From NCBI RefSeq assembly GCF_046297895.1, contig NZ_JBKBHC010000008.1:62001-126000 (forward strand): a stretch of 64,000 bases of DNA, read 5' to 3'. The notes under the pieces are model-generated. The model was not told the origin of the DNA. It saw only the letters and a program-made list of their open reading frames with translations, and made no database searches. This DNA comes from Ferrovibrio sp046297895 (lineage in GTDB: Bacteria; Pseudomonadota; Alphaproteobacteria; Ferrovibrionales; Ferrovibrionaceae). Positions 9,084-16,059 of this stretch are shown in pieces (the first letter of the stretch is position 1; the number at the start of each line of letters is the position of its first letter). The position numbers were made by a program, and so were the translations under genes.

Positions 9084-9908
9084 CTACTTGAGCAATCTGT
9101 CGAAGAATGCCTTGGTGCGCTTCTCGGCATCGGCTGTTGCGGCAGGGTTCATCTCAAGGCGATGCATCTCAACCTTGCCGCCGATCACAGTACCGGGAAC
9201 CTCGACCGGGCGAGGGATATACTCATCGAAGGAATGCGTCACATTAGGATAAACAACCAGCTCTACGAGTTCTTTTCGCTTTAGATTGCGGCTATCGACC
9301 AGTTCCTGGCAGCGAAACACAGGGGTCCAGGAGTCTTTGTCCCCGATCAAGATCAGCAGCGGGATATCCACGTTGCCTTCGGTTTTGACGTCGCAGAGCG
9401 GGTAAAAGGCCACAGAGCCCTTGATACCGTATTCCTTGGCGTGGATATCGGCCTGCACCAGCTTCATGGTGGTCCAACCGCCATGGGAGAAGCCAATCGT
9501 GCCGATCTTGCCTTTGGCAACATAGGACTGCTGATTGAGCCATTCGGCAGCGCCGATGGCATCAGATACACGCCGCTGCGGCATCACAGCCGGGGTATTG
9601 GTGGCGATCCCGTTGGGGAAGCCGCGGGGGGTGAAGCTATCAAAGACCAGCGCCACATAACCCCAAGAGACGAATTTGCGTGCCCAATTGCGGTGGTGAT
9701 CCCGCATGCCGCCGCTGCCATGCATGACGATGATCGCCGGAAACGGTCCCTCGCCTTCGGGCTTGAAGACCTCTGCCTTGATATCGAGCGGACCACTGAG
9801 CCCAGGTATTGCCGCCGTCGGATATTGGATCTGCTGCGGACCGGTAGTTTTGCAACCGGAAAACAGAAGAAGAATGGTACCAAACACGAATAGAGATGCG
9901 CGCTTCAT
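9084..9908 (-). CDS. Dienelactone-hydrolase-family lipoprotein
   Basis: An alpha/beta hydrolase of 274 residues with a lipoprotein signal (lipobox LFSGC, Cys19), so it is probably membrane-anchored in the periplasm. The catalytic triad is visible: nucleophile Ser in GFSHGG, Asp in LIGDKDSWTP and His in VTHSFDEY, with HGSGGMRDH as the oxyanion-side segment. DLH-family enzymes hydrolyse esters or lactones; the substrate is unknown. The secreted protein gene at 9957 lies 48 bp upstream on the same strand and may be co-transcribed. It lies inside the accessory island and may be cargo. Confidence 0.8.
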   Translation of the reverse strand: MKRASLFVFGTILLLFSGCKTTGPQQIQYPTAAIPGLSGPLDIKAEVFKPEGEGPFPAIIVMHGSGGMRDHHRNWARKFVSWGYVALVFDSFTPRGFPNGIATNTPAVMPQRRVSDAIGAAEWLNQQSYVAKGKIGTIGFSHGGWTTMKLVQADIHAKEYGIKGSVAFYPLCDVKTEGNVDIPLLILIGDKDSWTPVFRCQELVDSRNLKRKELVELVVYPNVTHSFDEYIPRPVEVPGTVIGGKVEMHRLEMNPAATADAEKRTKAFFDRLLK

Positions 9909-9956
9909 TGAAACCTCTTAGATCGGATTATGTGAGCAACCTTCGGATTGGGCCGA

Positions 9957-10586
9957 TCACGGCAGCCCATAGACAAGCACCTGCGTATCGCCGCCCTTCG
10001 GCCTCAGGACATAGCGAATAGGAACCTGAAAACCCTCGACACGAATGGTGCGCGGCTTGATGGTGAATGTGTATGGCTCAGGCGTTTGCGTGGCCCGATT
10101 GAACTTTTCAGCCTTCGCGTTGATCGCGCGGTCTGGTAAAGCGACATCCAGCAGTAAGCGGGCCCGACACTCGGTGGGGCCAGAGCCGGTATTCCGCATC
10201 AGCGGCTCGATGCCGATGAGATCAACAGAAGGATTGCTTGCTGCTCGGTTCGCCGCTTCGATGAAGCTTTCGTTTCTCGCAAGAAAGATGAGCGTGTCGT
10301 TGGAGTTTGGAAATGGCGCACCGTTTTGTTCGGCGACGTAAGTGCTGATTGCCTTATAAACTTCTGCGCCTAGCCCGTCGTCATTGCCTTCAAGCTTCCG
10401 ATATCGCTCTTTGACGATAGCGATAACTGTGTTGCGCACGCTGGGCTGATCGCACCGGTGGGCCTGCTGCGAGTAAGCGGGGAAAGTCACCAACCCAGCA
10501 GCTAACGCAATCAGGGCCGCTGCTGAATTAAGAACACATGCTTTGGGTGTAGCCCACTTAGGCGTTTCAGGACGGTGTTCCGCCAT
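9957..10586 (-). CDS. Secreted hypothetical protein
   Basis: A protein of 209 residues with a long N-region and a hydrophobic segment (residues 18-40, AAALIALAAGLVTFPAYSQQ) ending in a plausible signal-peptidase site near AYS-QQ. The mature part contains two cysteines (RCDQPS and ECRARLL) that could form a disulfide, which fits export. I recognise no family. It lies just upstream of the DLH-like lipoprotein on the same strand, and its promoter faces the XRE regulator across the palindromes at 10659 and 10731. Confidence 0.6.
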   Translation of the reverse strand: MAEHRPETPKWATPKACVLNSAAALIALAAGLVTFPAYSQQAHRCDQPSVRNTVIAIVKERYRKLEGNDDGLGAEVYKAISTYVAEQNGAPFPNSNDTLIFLARNESFIEAANRAASNPSVDLIGIEPLMRNTGSGPTECRARLLLDVALPDRAINAKAEKFNRATQTPEPYTFTIKPRTIRVEGFQVPIRYVLRPKGGDTQVLVYGLP

Positions 10587-10635
10587 GTAGTTCCCGCTTA
10601 GCGTTTGCTAGAAGCGCCCCCCTGATTCGGCCCTC

Positions 10636-10675
10636 TAAGTCGTATGCTCGGGCCATTTACGACTCTTAGAGTCGT
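10636..10675. promoter_or_regulatory. Inverted and direct repeats of an AGTCGTAT motif in divergent promoter
   Basis: Positions 10659-10675 read ACGACTC-TTA-GAGTCGT, a 7-bp-arm inverted repeat. A third half site, AAGTCGTAT, lies at 10637-10645. They sit between the divergent secreted-protein and XRE genes, so a dimeric regulator binding site is likely. Confidence 0.45.
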
Positions 10676-10730
10676 ATTTGTATCCAGGTCAATGGAAATT
10701 ACGGCGTAATAAGCCGTGGTGGGCACCCTT

Positions 10731-10753
10731 ATACCGGTCGAAAACACCGGTAT
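10731..10753 (+). promoter_or_regulatory. Perfect palindromic operator overlapping XRE start codon
   Basis: ATACCGGT-CGAAAAC-ACCGGTAT has 8-bp perfect arms, and its right edge overlaps ATG 10752. A dimer bound here would block initiation, the usual autoregulation of XRE-type repressors. If translation instead begins at GTG 10716, the operator lies inside the coding region. Confidence 0.6.
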
Positions 10754-11117
10754 GAGAGAACAAGAGCTTCTGATCCAGCTAGGCAACCGCATTAAGACCT
10801 TGCGCAAAGGCGCTGGTCTTTCGCAGGAGCAGTTAGGCGATAAAGTTGGCCTGACCTACGAATCCGTGTCCAAGCTCGAACGCGGCCTGAACTTTACTGG
10901 CTTGGGCACCCTTTTCCAAATCAGCAAGGCATTGGATTGCAGCCTTCCAGATTTGTTTAGCTGGGCGCCGAAAAGGAAGCTGACCGCCGATGAGGAACAG
11001 CTGGAGCGGGCAATTGATAGACTTCACTCACTGCATCAATCCGATGAAGCACCGTCGGCCGATGACATCGAAGAGCTGATCAGACTCATAAATCGCAAGA
11101 AGCGTAGAAAATCATAG
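10752..11117 (+). CDS. XRE-family helix-turn-helix regulator
   Basis: A DNA-binding regulator of 121 residues. The N-terminal HTH_3 domain covers about residues 5-62 (LGNRIKTLRKGAGLSQEQLGDKVGLTYESVSKLERG), followed by an acidic helical tail and a basic C-terminus (NRKKRRKS). ATG 10752 begins the domain properly; an in-frame GTG at 10716 would add 12 residues. The palindrome at the start suggests autorepression. The stop codon abuts the stop of the convergent DUF3768 gene with no gap. It probably controls island genes. Confidence 0.8.
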   Translation: MREQELLIQLGNRIKTLRKGAGLSQEQLGDKVGLTYESVSKLERGLNFTGLGTLFQISKALDCSLPDLFSWAPKRKLTADEEQLERAIDRLHSLHQSDEAPSADDIEELIRLINRKKRRKS

Positions 11118-11465
11118 TCAATACTCCTCTGCCCGCATCAGCGTGAGCACTCGCGTCGTGACCACTGGATCAGCAGGGTCTTCCGATCCGGCCTGCAGTG
11201 TCCGGTCGTAGTAGTCGATTTTCCAGAACAGCTTCACCCGGTCGGCATAGATCGTCCCGAAGTCATGTTCGCCATAGGGATCGTTATCCTCGGTAAATTC
11301 GTCGTAGCTGGCGACCTCTTGTAGAACCTGCGTTAGAGCGTCAGGCCCCAAGGCCCGCACCCCGCCCGTGATAACGAAGCGGCCACCGATGCCGGTCCGC
11401 CGGAATCGGTCATTCAGCTCCCGGATCTTGGCCACGCGCTCAAGTTCCTGTTGTTCATCGGACAT
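11118..11465 (-). CDS. DUF3768 family protein
   Basis: A small cytosolic protein of 115 residues whose conserved core (ELNDRFR, then FTEDNDPYGEHDFG, FWKIDYYD, GSEDPADP and RVLTLMRAEEY) matches DUF3768. This family of unknown function is common on plasmids and integrative elements of Alphaproteobacteria. It supports a mobile origin for the surrounding DNA. It probably forms an operon with the 76-residue gene upstream. Confidence 0.85.
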   Translation of the reverse strand: MSDEQQELERVAKIRELNDRFRRTGIGGRFVITGGVRALGPDALTQVLQEVASYDEFTEDNDPYGEHDFGTIYADRVKLFWKIDYYDRTLQAGSEDPADPVVTTRVLTLMRAEEY

Positions 11466-11476
11466 GATTTTCCTTC

Positions 11477-11496
11477 CCGCCAGATCGCTCTGGCGG
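11477..11496. other. GC-rich hairpin between the 76-residue gene and DUF3768
   Basis: CCGCCAGA-TCGC-TCTGGCGG forms an 8-bp perfect stem, 12 bp upstream of the DUF3768 start. No T-run follows, so it is more likely a regulatory or mRNA-stabilising hairpin than a terminator. Confidence 0.4.
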
Positions 11497-11534
11497 CCTC
11501 TCTGTGCTGATTGTCGGGTTGATTGGGGGCGGGC

Positions 11535-11765
11535 TTAGGCGCCCGGATGGCCGCGCCAGTTGCGGTAAGCGGCGATGGCAAATTCGAGCTTGTTCACGGC
11601 ATCGGCCAAATCACCGGCTTCCCAGGTGTAGATCACCACATCGGCCTCATCGGCCATCCAGTCGGCATAGGCTTCGGCCGTAGTCGGGAGGGACGTCCGT
11701 AAACCCAGCCGCTCGTTCAAAGGCCGGTCGGGCTGCTCGGGGTTGCCCTCGATGGGGTCAGTCAT
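11535..11765 (-). CDS. Small hypothetical protein, 76 residues
   Basis: A 76-residue acidic protein, unrecognised. It has a proline-rich N-terminus (DPIEGNPEQPDRP) and an amphipathic helical C-terminus (ADAVNKLEFAIAAYRNWRG). It has GGAGAC before ATG 11765. It lies between the short recombinase gene and DUF3768 on the same strand, the usual place for accessory genes of mobile elements. Confidence 0.55.
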   Translation of the reverse strand: MTDPIEGNPEQPDRPLNERLGLRTSLPTTAEAYADWMADEADVVIYTWEAGDLADAVNKLEFAIAAYRNWRGHPGA

Positions 11766-11801
11766 GGAAAGTCTCCTGTTGTTAGGACGCAGATATGCAA
11801 T

Positions 11802-11820
11802 CGCCCCGATCCTCGGGGCG
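11802..11820 (-). terminator. Hairpin downstream of the short recombinase gene
   Basis: CGCCCCGA-TCC-TCGGGGCG forms an 8-bp stem between the recombinase stop (11886) and the next gene. The T-run after it is poor, so termination is uncertain. Confidence 0.35.
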
Positions 11821-11885
11821 CTAAGTCGTCTCTGGATGTTGGAAAGAGCTGTCCGCTAGGAGACGGCCTGGATGGTACTCAGGCC

Positions 11886-12461
11886 CTACAGCAGGGCTAC
11901 CAGACGGCGCTTCGCTGCCCCGTCGCCTTCGATATACGCCTGAGTCTGCTCGATCGACCGGTGCCCGGCTAGCTGCTGGACATCCCGGAGGCTGCCACCA
12001 ACCTTGAAGACCAGCCTGGCAGCCTGGGTAATGAAGGTCCGCCGCCCGGAGTGGGACGAGCATCCCTCCAGCCCCAGCTCCCGGTAAAAGGCGTGAAACC
12101 AGTTCACGACGCTGCTGGCCCGCAAGGCACCGCCGCGCTCCGACCGGATGACCGGCCCTTCCGCGACGCCGCGAGGCCGAAGCTTGGTCAGAGCCGCCTG
12201 AATATCCCGGTGCATGGGAATGGTTCGGCCAGACCGCTTCTTCGCAGCCCGATCATGCAGCTCGATCCGGTCGGCGATCTGCCCATCGGCCGTCAGCACC
12301 ATCTGCCAGGTCAGGTTGGCGATCTCGCCTGCCCTGAGCCCCGCCTTAGCCGACAGCAGCAGCATGGCTTGATCCCGATCCGGCCAGCGGCCTTGTCTGG
12401 CGACGCGCAATGCGAAAGCCATTTGCGATCTGGTCAGCGTCTTAGCCTGTTTGCCAGCCAT
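11886..12461 (-). CDS. Short tyrosine recombinase, catalytic domain only
   Basis: A site-specific recombinase of 191 residues. The catalytic set is complete: R43 (AGLRAGE), H137 and R140 (SSHSGRR), H167 (AGHRSIE) and Y176 (QAYIEGD). It lacks most of the N-terminal SAM-like core-binding domain found in 300-400 residue integrases, so it is either a minimal recombinase or one that needs a partner. ATG 12461 is preferred; the longer frame would need TTG at 12518. Two palindromes (12486 and 12591) lie in the divergent promoter shared with the peptidase-like gene. Confidence 0.8.
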   Translation of the reverse strand: MAGKQAKTLTRSQMAFALRVARQGRWPDRDQAMLLLSAKAGLRAGEIANLTWQMVLTADGQIADRIELHDRAAKKRSGRTIPMHRDIQAALTKLRPRGVAEGPVIRSERGGALRASSVVNWFHAFYRELGLEGCSSHSGRRTFITQAARLVFKVGGSLRDVQQLAGHRSIEQTQAYIEGDGAAKRRLVALL

Positions 12462-12485
12462 TTGGCCGATTCTCGATGCCGAATC

Positions 12486-12500
12486 ACTACTATAAGTAGT
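12486..12500 (-). promoter_or_regulatory. Inverted repeat upstream of recombinase
   Basis: ACTACT-ATA-AGTAGT, 25 bp before the recombinase ATG, is a perfect 6-bp-arm repeat in an AT-rich promoter region. It is a candidate repressor or recombinase binding site. Confidence 0.4.
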
Positions 12501-12590
12501 ATATAGAAATTCGGCCAAAACGTCAATATCAATTATTTATCAGTATTTTATGGTATAATTGGCCGTACAGCCGATTCGTGAAAACTTGGC

Positions 12591-12606
12591 AAAATTCGCG
12601 AATTTT
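12591..12606. promoter_or_regulatory. Perfect 16-bp palindrome in divergent promoter
   Basis: AAAATTCGCGAATTTT is a perfect 16-bp palindrome, 15 bp before the ATG of the 12621 gene. A TATAAT-like box (GGTATAATT) lies at 12552-12560. The palindrome is a likely operator for the plus-strand gene. Confidence 0.45.
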
Positions 12607-12620
12607 CCCTTTATACGAGC

Positions 12621-12998
12621 ATGACAGAGACAATGAGACTGAGACGCCAATTAACAACTTATGGCTGCGGGGTCGCCTGCGTGGCAATGATCGCCGGGGT
12701 CGGCTACTGGACGGCCTGTGAGGCCATCTTCGGGCCTGAGCCGCCACAACGTCACAACACTCATGCCGCCGATCTCAGACGCGGCCTGAAGCGCCTTGGC
12801 ATCGCGCTGGCCGACCGTCTCAGCCCTCTTGGCAACCGGTCGCTAGCGGACTTGGCGACCAGCGCCATCGTGAAGGTCAATCCGCGGCGGAATGGCTGGC
12901 ATTGGGTGGTTTGGGATGCTGAGCGTCAAAGGATTCTTGATCCGCGCCAGCCGTCATATCAGCGGTATCGCGTGGTCTCGCTGCTGCCAGTTCGATAA
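12621..12998 (+). CDS. C39-like papain-fold cysteine peptidase domain protein
   Basis: A protein of 125 residues. TTYGCGVACVAMI (Cys16) matches the nucleophile motif of C39-like peptidases (DCGxACLAM), with H94 in GWHWVVWD and D107 in RILDP in the expected order for the triad. It is a lone domain with no transporter attached. Such small C39-like proteins occur on mobile elements; the target is unknown. ATG 12621 is used; ATG 12633 is an alternative. It is divergent from the short recombinase. Confidence 0.6.
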   Translation: MTETMRLRRQLTTYGCGVACVAMIAGVGYWTACEAIFGPEPPQRHNTHAADLRRGLKRLGIALADRLSPLGNRSLADLATSAIVKVNPRRNGWHWVVWDAERQRILDPRQPSYQRYRVVSLLPVR

Positions 12999-13426
12999 AA
13001 GTCATCCGGCATCTTGCCGCCAGACAATTCGGGTTTCGCCAACAGAGCCGCGCTTGATCGCGGCGCCAAGAATAATTATGGCGCCATGAATAGTGCTGGC
13101 GCCGATAATCATGATGGCAGAGCCGCGCCAAGAAAAATGATGGTGGCGTCGCTCGGCCAAGAATAGTGATTGTGTTGTTTTGCAGTGATGTTGAACTTTG
13201 GCCCTGTAGAAGCATCCAGGAGGCAGTTTGGAGCGTCAACGAGCCACTTTCCCATACAGGGCAGCAACAGTAGTCTACACATTCTATATATCTACACAGT
13301 AGACTCTAGACTCTATAGATATCCCCCCTCCCCATTATTAATCGTGGGTATTGTAGATAGCCGAATGGGCCAGTTTCAGCGGTGCGCGAAACAGGATCGC
13401 CAAGATGCTCGAAGCGGCCGCGTGGG
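12999..13426. other. Non-coding stretch with repeats, possible origin region
   Basis: 428 bp without a supported gene. The left part holds the 18-bp tandem repeats at 13062. Around 13282-13325 it becomes AT-rich with direct and inverted TCTACA/TAGACTCTAGA motifs. It lies just downstream of the replication-protein candidate, so an origin of replication is possible but unproven. Confidence 0.4.
13062..13115. repeat. Three tandem 18-bp GGCGCC repeats, with degenerate copies after
   Basis: Units start at 13062, 13080 and 13098, each GGCGCC plus 12 AT-rich bases (AAGAATAATTAT, ATGAATAGTGCT, GATAATCATGAT). Looser copies (GCGCCAAGAAAAATGATG, GGCCAAGAATAGTGATTG) continue to about 13170. The regular period beside a replication-protein candidate suggests iterons. 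Confidence 0.6.
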
Positions 13427-14446
13427 CTAGTCCAAACTGGCCGCGGTTCCGAAATTAAAACTCAACATTTTGTAATTTAATTTGCCATAGAGATCGACGT
13501 AGTTCAAAAGCGGTTCTGTCGGCAAGATTGGTAGGCGGCGTTTACCGAACAGGCGACCACTCCTCGGAGCGGCCTTAACTCTGTAGGCCGCCAAGATGCG
13601 AAACCGATCTGCCCGCTCTTGGTCCTGGTGACGAGGGGAGAATTTGATCTGGTGCTTGTGCGGGAACATGCCCTTCTTCTTCAGCCCTTTCTTGTATCGC
13701 TCTAGATCAGGGATATAGGCGAGGGCATGCCAGTGCAGCAGATAAAAATCTTCATCTCGCTTTGGGTCGAGTCCCAGTTTCCGCAGCAGCTTGTATTTCC
13801 GGCGACGTTTTCGCATTTTCTGCCGCGTTTCGACATCGAGCCCGGCTTCAGCAGCCTTTTTGTGAGACCGACGGTAACGGTATAGTTCGATTTCAAAATA
13901 CCCGTGGATCACAATTTCACGATACCAATCCCATCTTTTGGCGCGGTCGGCGTGGTGATTCCGTAATTTCCGGCGAGTCAACTCCATGATCGCCCTGGCC
14001 TGCTTCTCGACCTCGTCTGGCGTTCCATACAGGACCGCCACAATCCCGGTGAAGAACTTGATATCCTCATCCGATACATGCGCGAAGCTGCTAGTCATGC
14101 ACCGTACATCGTGTCCAACGCGCATCTGCCGACAGTATGGCGATAGCGTCAGATTAGACGGCCGCTTCTTGTTGCAATTTAAAAGCTTCTGCAGAAGAGC
14201 AGGGTTATGCCCCGATCTGGCAAGTACCTGACAAATGCTGTTGAACTCATCGATCCGCCGGTTGACGTATTCCCGGCGGTGGCACTGCGAAAACAAGCCC
14301 TCCGCAATATACCTCTTAAGGTGCGGATTTGGCACCTTCGCAGCCAGCTCGGGGTTTACGCCGGTGCCGAACTGGAGTCCAATTTTCCCGTCGCGATAAG
14401 CGTCCTCGAAAGACGCATCCAAATCTGCAGCAGGACGCAACTTCAT
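13427..14446 (-). CDS. Putative HUH-type replication initiator of a satellite element
   Basis: A basic protein of 339 residues. Residues 234-245 (FYLLHWHALAYI) contain HWH, fitting the HUH metal-binding motif of rolling-circle Rep/relaxase proteins. A YxxK (YRVK, about 288-291) follows and may hold the nucleophile. Three cysteines (91, 105, 116) with a nearby His could bind zinc. A very basic helix spans 210-232. ATG 14446 overlaps the upstream stop (ATGA), so translation is coupled; a longer frame to 14707 only covers the upstream gene. The Rep call rests on motif geometry, position between the AlpA-like regulator and iteron-like repeats, and no database support. Confidence 0.4.
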   Translation of the reverse strand: MKLRPAADLDASFEDAYRDGKIGLQFGTGVNPELAAKVPNPHLKRYIAEGLFSQCHRREYVNRRIDEFNSICQVLARSGHNPALLQKLLNCNKKRPSNLTLSPYCRQMRVGHDVRCMTSSFAHVSDEDIKFFTGIVAVLYGTPDEVEKQARAIMELTRRKLRNHHADRAKRWDWYREIVIHGYFEIELYRYRRSHKKAAEAGLDVETRQKMRKRRRKYKLLRKLGLDPKRDEDFYLLHWHALAYIPDLERYKKGLKKKGMFPHKHQIKFSPRHQDQERADRFRILAAYRVKAAPRSGRLFGKRRLPILPTEPLLNYVDLYGKLNYKMLSFNFGTAASLD

Positions 14447-15063
14447 TGCTTCGTCACGATGGCTTCTTGAACGACAAAGGCAGTGCCCTCGCGGACGGCT
14501 GTAACCTGCAGCACGTCTCCAGCGTCCTGGTTCTCCGAGAGCTTCCCCAGGATCGCCCTGTCCCACTTTAGCCTGGGCGGCCGCATAGTGCTGTCGGGTG
14601 ACTGTTGTCCGACTGCGCTCCTGAACTCCCGGATGAGGTGGGAGGCCACCAGCGCACGAGTACGCAATCCGCTGGAGAGTGTGCCCGGCTTCACTTCCGC
14701 CCAACATGCTGCTCGCAAGAGGAGGCTGTGGTCACGTGCCGAAGATTTGTTCTGTGTGAAGAATATCTTCGCTACAACGGTTCCGCCGGGCGTATCCTTG
14801 CGCGCAGGTACTCCAGTCTCCTTGGCGTAGCGCCATAGCCGTTCTTCAAATTCAGGGTCAGCGCAGGATCTTAGGAAAACGGCATAGGCCGCCTCCAGGA
14901 CCTCGTCCTTAATCTCACTGAGGCTCTTTGCCTTTTTGCCAATGCTCTCGGCAAGACCGGCAATGTCATCGCTGATAGTCAGCAGTTCATTCACTGAGCG
15001 CGCGAAGTCTCGGGCTTTCTCTCGCTCGGCCTGCGATACAACCGCCAGCACCTGGGACGACAT
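14443..15063 (-). CDS. Hypothetical protein of satellite element, 206 residues
   Basis: A soluble protein, unrecognised. The N-terminal half is a helical, heptad-like stretch (residues 10-75, AEREKARDFARSVNELLTISDDIAGLAESIGKK broken across it) that could be a coiled coil. The C-terminal part is mixed. It is translationally coupled to both neighbours: its ATG lies 1 bp past the AlpA-like stop, and its stop overlaps the Rep-like ATG. The tight packing suggests a function in replication or its control. Confidence 0.6.
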   Translation of the reverse strand: MSSQVLAVVSQAEREKARDFARSVNELLTISDDIAGLAESIGKKAKSLSEIKDEVLEAAYAVFLRSCADPEFEERLWRYAKETGVPARKDTPGGTVVAKIFFTQNKSSARDHSLLLRAACWAEVKPGTLSSGLRTRALVASHLIREFRSAVGQQSPDSTMRPPRLKWDRAILGKLSENQDAGDVLQVTAVREGTAFVVQEAIVTKQ

Positions 15064-15064
15064 C

Positions 15065-15340
15065 TCAGTCCTCCTCAGCCTGGCCGGTCACGAAAGGTGC
15101 TGGCTCACCCGTTGAGGTGTCGGATTTTTCGACCTTCGGGCGCCCCGCCTTCGACTGATACTTCGGAAGGCTCTGCAGCCAACGCTCTGCCTCTTCCATA
15201 TGAATGAAGGTGGAACGACCGCACTTCACAGCGGTCAGTTCGCCATCGCGCAGCATCAGATAAACCTTGGCGCGGGAGCGACCGTATCGCTCACCGAACT
15301 CTGGTATCGTCAGTAGCTTCTTGTCTTGAGAAGTAGTCAT
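15065..15340 (-). CDS. AlpA/excisionase-type helix-turn-helix protein
   Basis: A small DNA-binding protein of 91 residues with a winged-helix MerR/AlpA-like domain over residues 8-62 (LLTIPEFGERYGRSRAKVYLMLRDG, then TAVKCGRSTFI and EEAERWLQSLP). The charged tail (QSKAGRPKVEKSD) is typical of the group. Such proteins act as excisionase or activate int in P4-like satellites. ATG 15340 has GGAG 7 bp upstream; a longer frame reaches 15370. It heads the operon running to the Rep-like gene. Confidence 0.75.
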   Translation of the reverse strand: MTTSQDKKLLTIPEFGERYGRSRAKVYLMLRDGELTAVKCGRSTFIHMEEAERWLQSLPKYQSKAGRPKVEKSDTSTGEPAPFVTGQAEED

Positions 15341-15401
15341 AGGCGCACTCCAAAGGTCGGCCAAAGACAAGCCGATTTTTTGGAGAGACGCGACTAAACC
15401 C

Positions 15402-15441
15402 TGTGCAAAGTTTCAGGCGTATTTTGGCAAAACTTTGCACA
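15402..15441. promoter_or_regulatory. 12-bp-arm inverted repeat upstream of AlpA-like gene
   Basis: TGTGCAAAGTTT (15402-15413) and AAACTTTGCACA (15430-15441) are perfect complements separated by 16 bp. They lie between the 202-residue gene's stop and the AlpA-like start. The wide spacer and AT-rich arms fit a dimer binding site or replication-control site better than a terminator. Confidence 0.55.
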
Positions 15442-15443
15442 AA

Positions 15444-16052
15444 TTAATCTGGAAGGAGCTTACGCACAGCGGTATCGATGGCCGTCCAAGACACATCCAA
15501 CTCTAGAACGCCACAAAAAACCCTGACAAACGCAATAAAACTTCCGCCCTTGGTTGACCTGTCAAATGGAAGCCCATGAGACTTCCATATCCCTGCCAGC
15601 TCACCGACCAGAGAATCAGTCAAAAGGTCTGGTTTATCGCCCGTTCTCACTTCTTCAGGCTTTATGCGGCTGCGCATTCTTTGAGTGATGGCACTCAAGT
15701 CGGACAATTTCTCTAAAAATTCCTCTTTACGGATTATCCCAACATATCCGTTCACCAAGATCGCCTTGGCAGCGTCCTCCGCTGTAGTGATTGCCCGATG
15801 AAGAAATGCAATCTGCTCATTTAAATTAGGGACAATTACATCCGCTTTCTCTGAACGGGTTCGGCGCCCTTTGTAGCGACCGTATATCGCGGATAATTCA
15901 TCTCCAATGGGCTTGGAAAATGCGAAGCCTACATCCTCAGCGATCCGCTTTAACTTATCAGGCGAAATTTGATTAGGCTGATCCCAGATTGTTGAACGTA
16001 TGGTGTTCTTTGATCCTTTGGGTACTTTTTTATCACGCTTCTCTTTCGGCAT
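15444..16052 (-). CDS. Hypothetical protein next to integrase, 202 residues
   Basis: A basic-start protein (MPKEKRDKKVPKGSKN) with a helical middle and no recognised domain. ATG 16052 has GGTGG close upstream; a frame to 16070 overlaps the integrase end. It follows the integrase stop by 7 bp, so it is probably read from the integrase transcript. Genes here in P4-like elements often act in excision, immunity or defence, but no motif indicates which. Confidence 0.6.
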   Translation of the reverse strand: MPKEKRDKKVPKGSKNTIRSTIWDQPNQISPDKLKRIAEDVGFAFSKPIGDELSAIYGRYKGRRTRSEKADVIVPNLNEQIAFLHRAITTAEDAAKAILVNGYVGIIRKEEFLEKLSDLSAITQRMRSRIKPEEVRTGDKPDLLTDSLVGELAGIWKSHGLPFDRSTKGGSFIAFVRVFCGVLELDVSWTAIDTAVRKLLPD

Positions 16053-16059
16053 TTTCCAC

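Noticed and set aside
11821..12063. Minus-strand frame of 80 codons inside the short recombinase
   Set aside because: Alternate frame of the recombinase gene, Pro/Arg-rich shadow.
13062..13170. Possible CRISPR-like array
   Set aside because: The units are directly tandem at 18 bp, degenerate and without unique spacers; no cas gene nearby.
14447..14707. N-terminal extension of the Rep-like protein
   Set aside because: Covers the end of the upstream gene in another frame; the ATG at 14446 is coupled to the upstream stop and is a better start.
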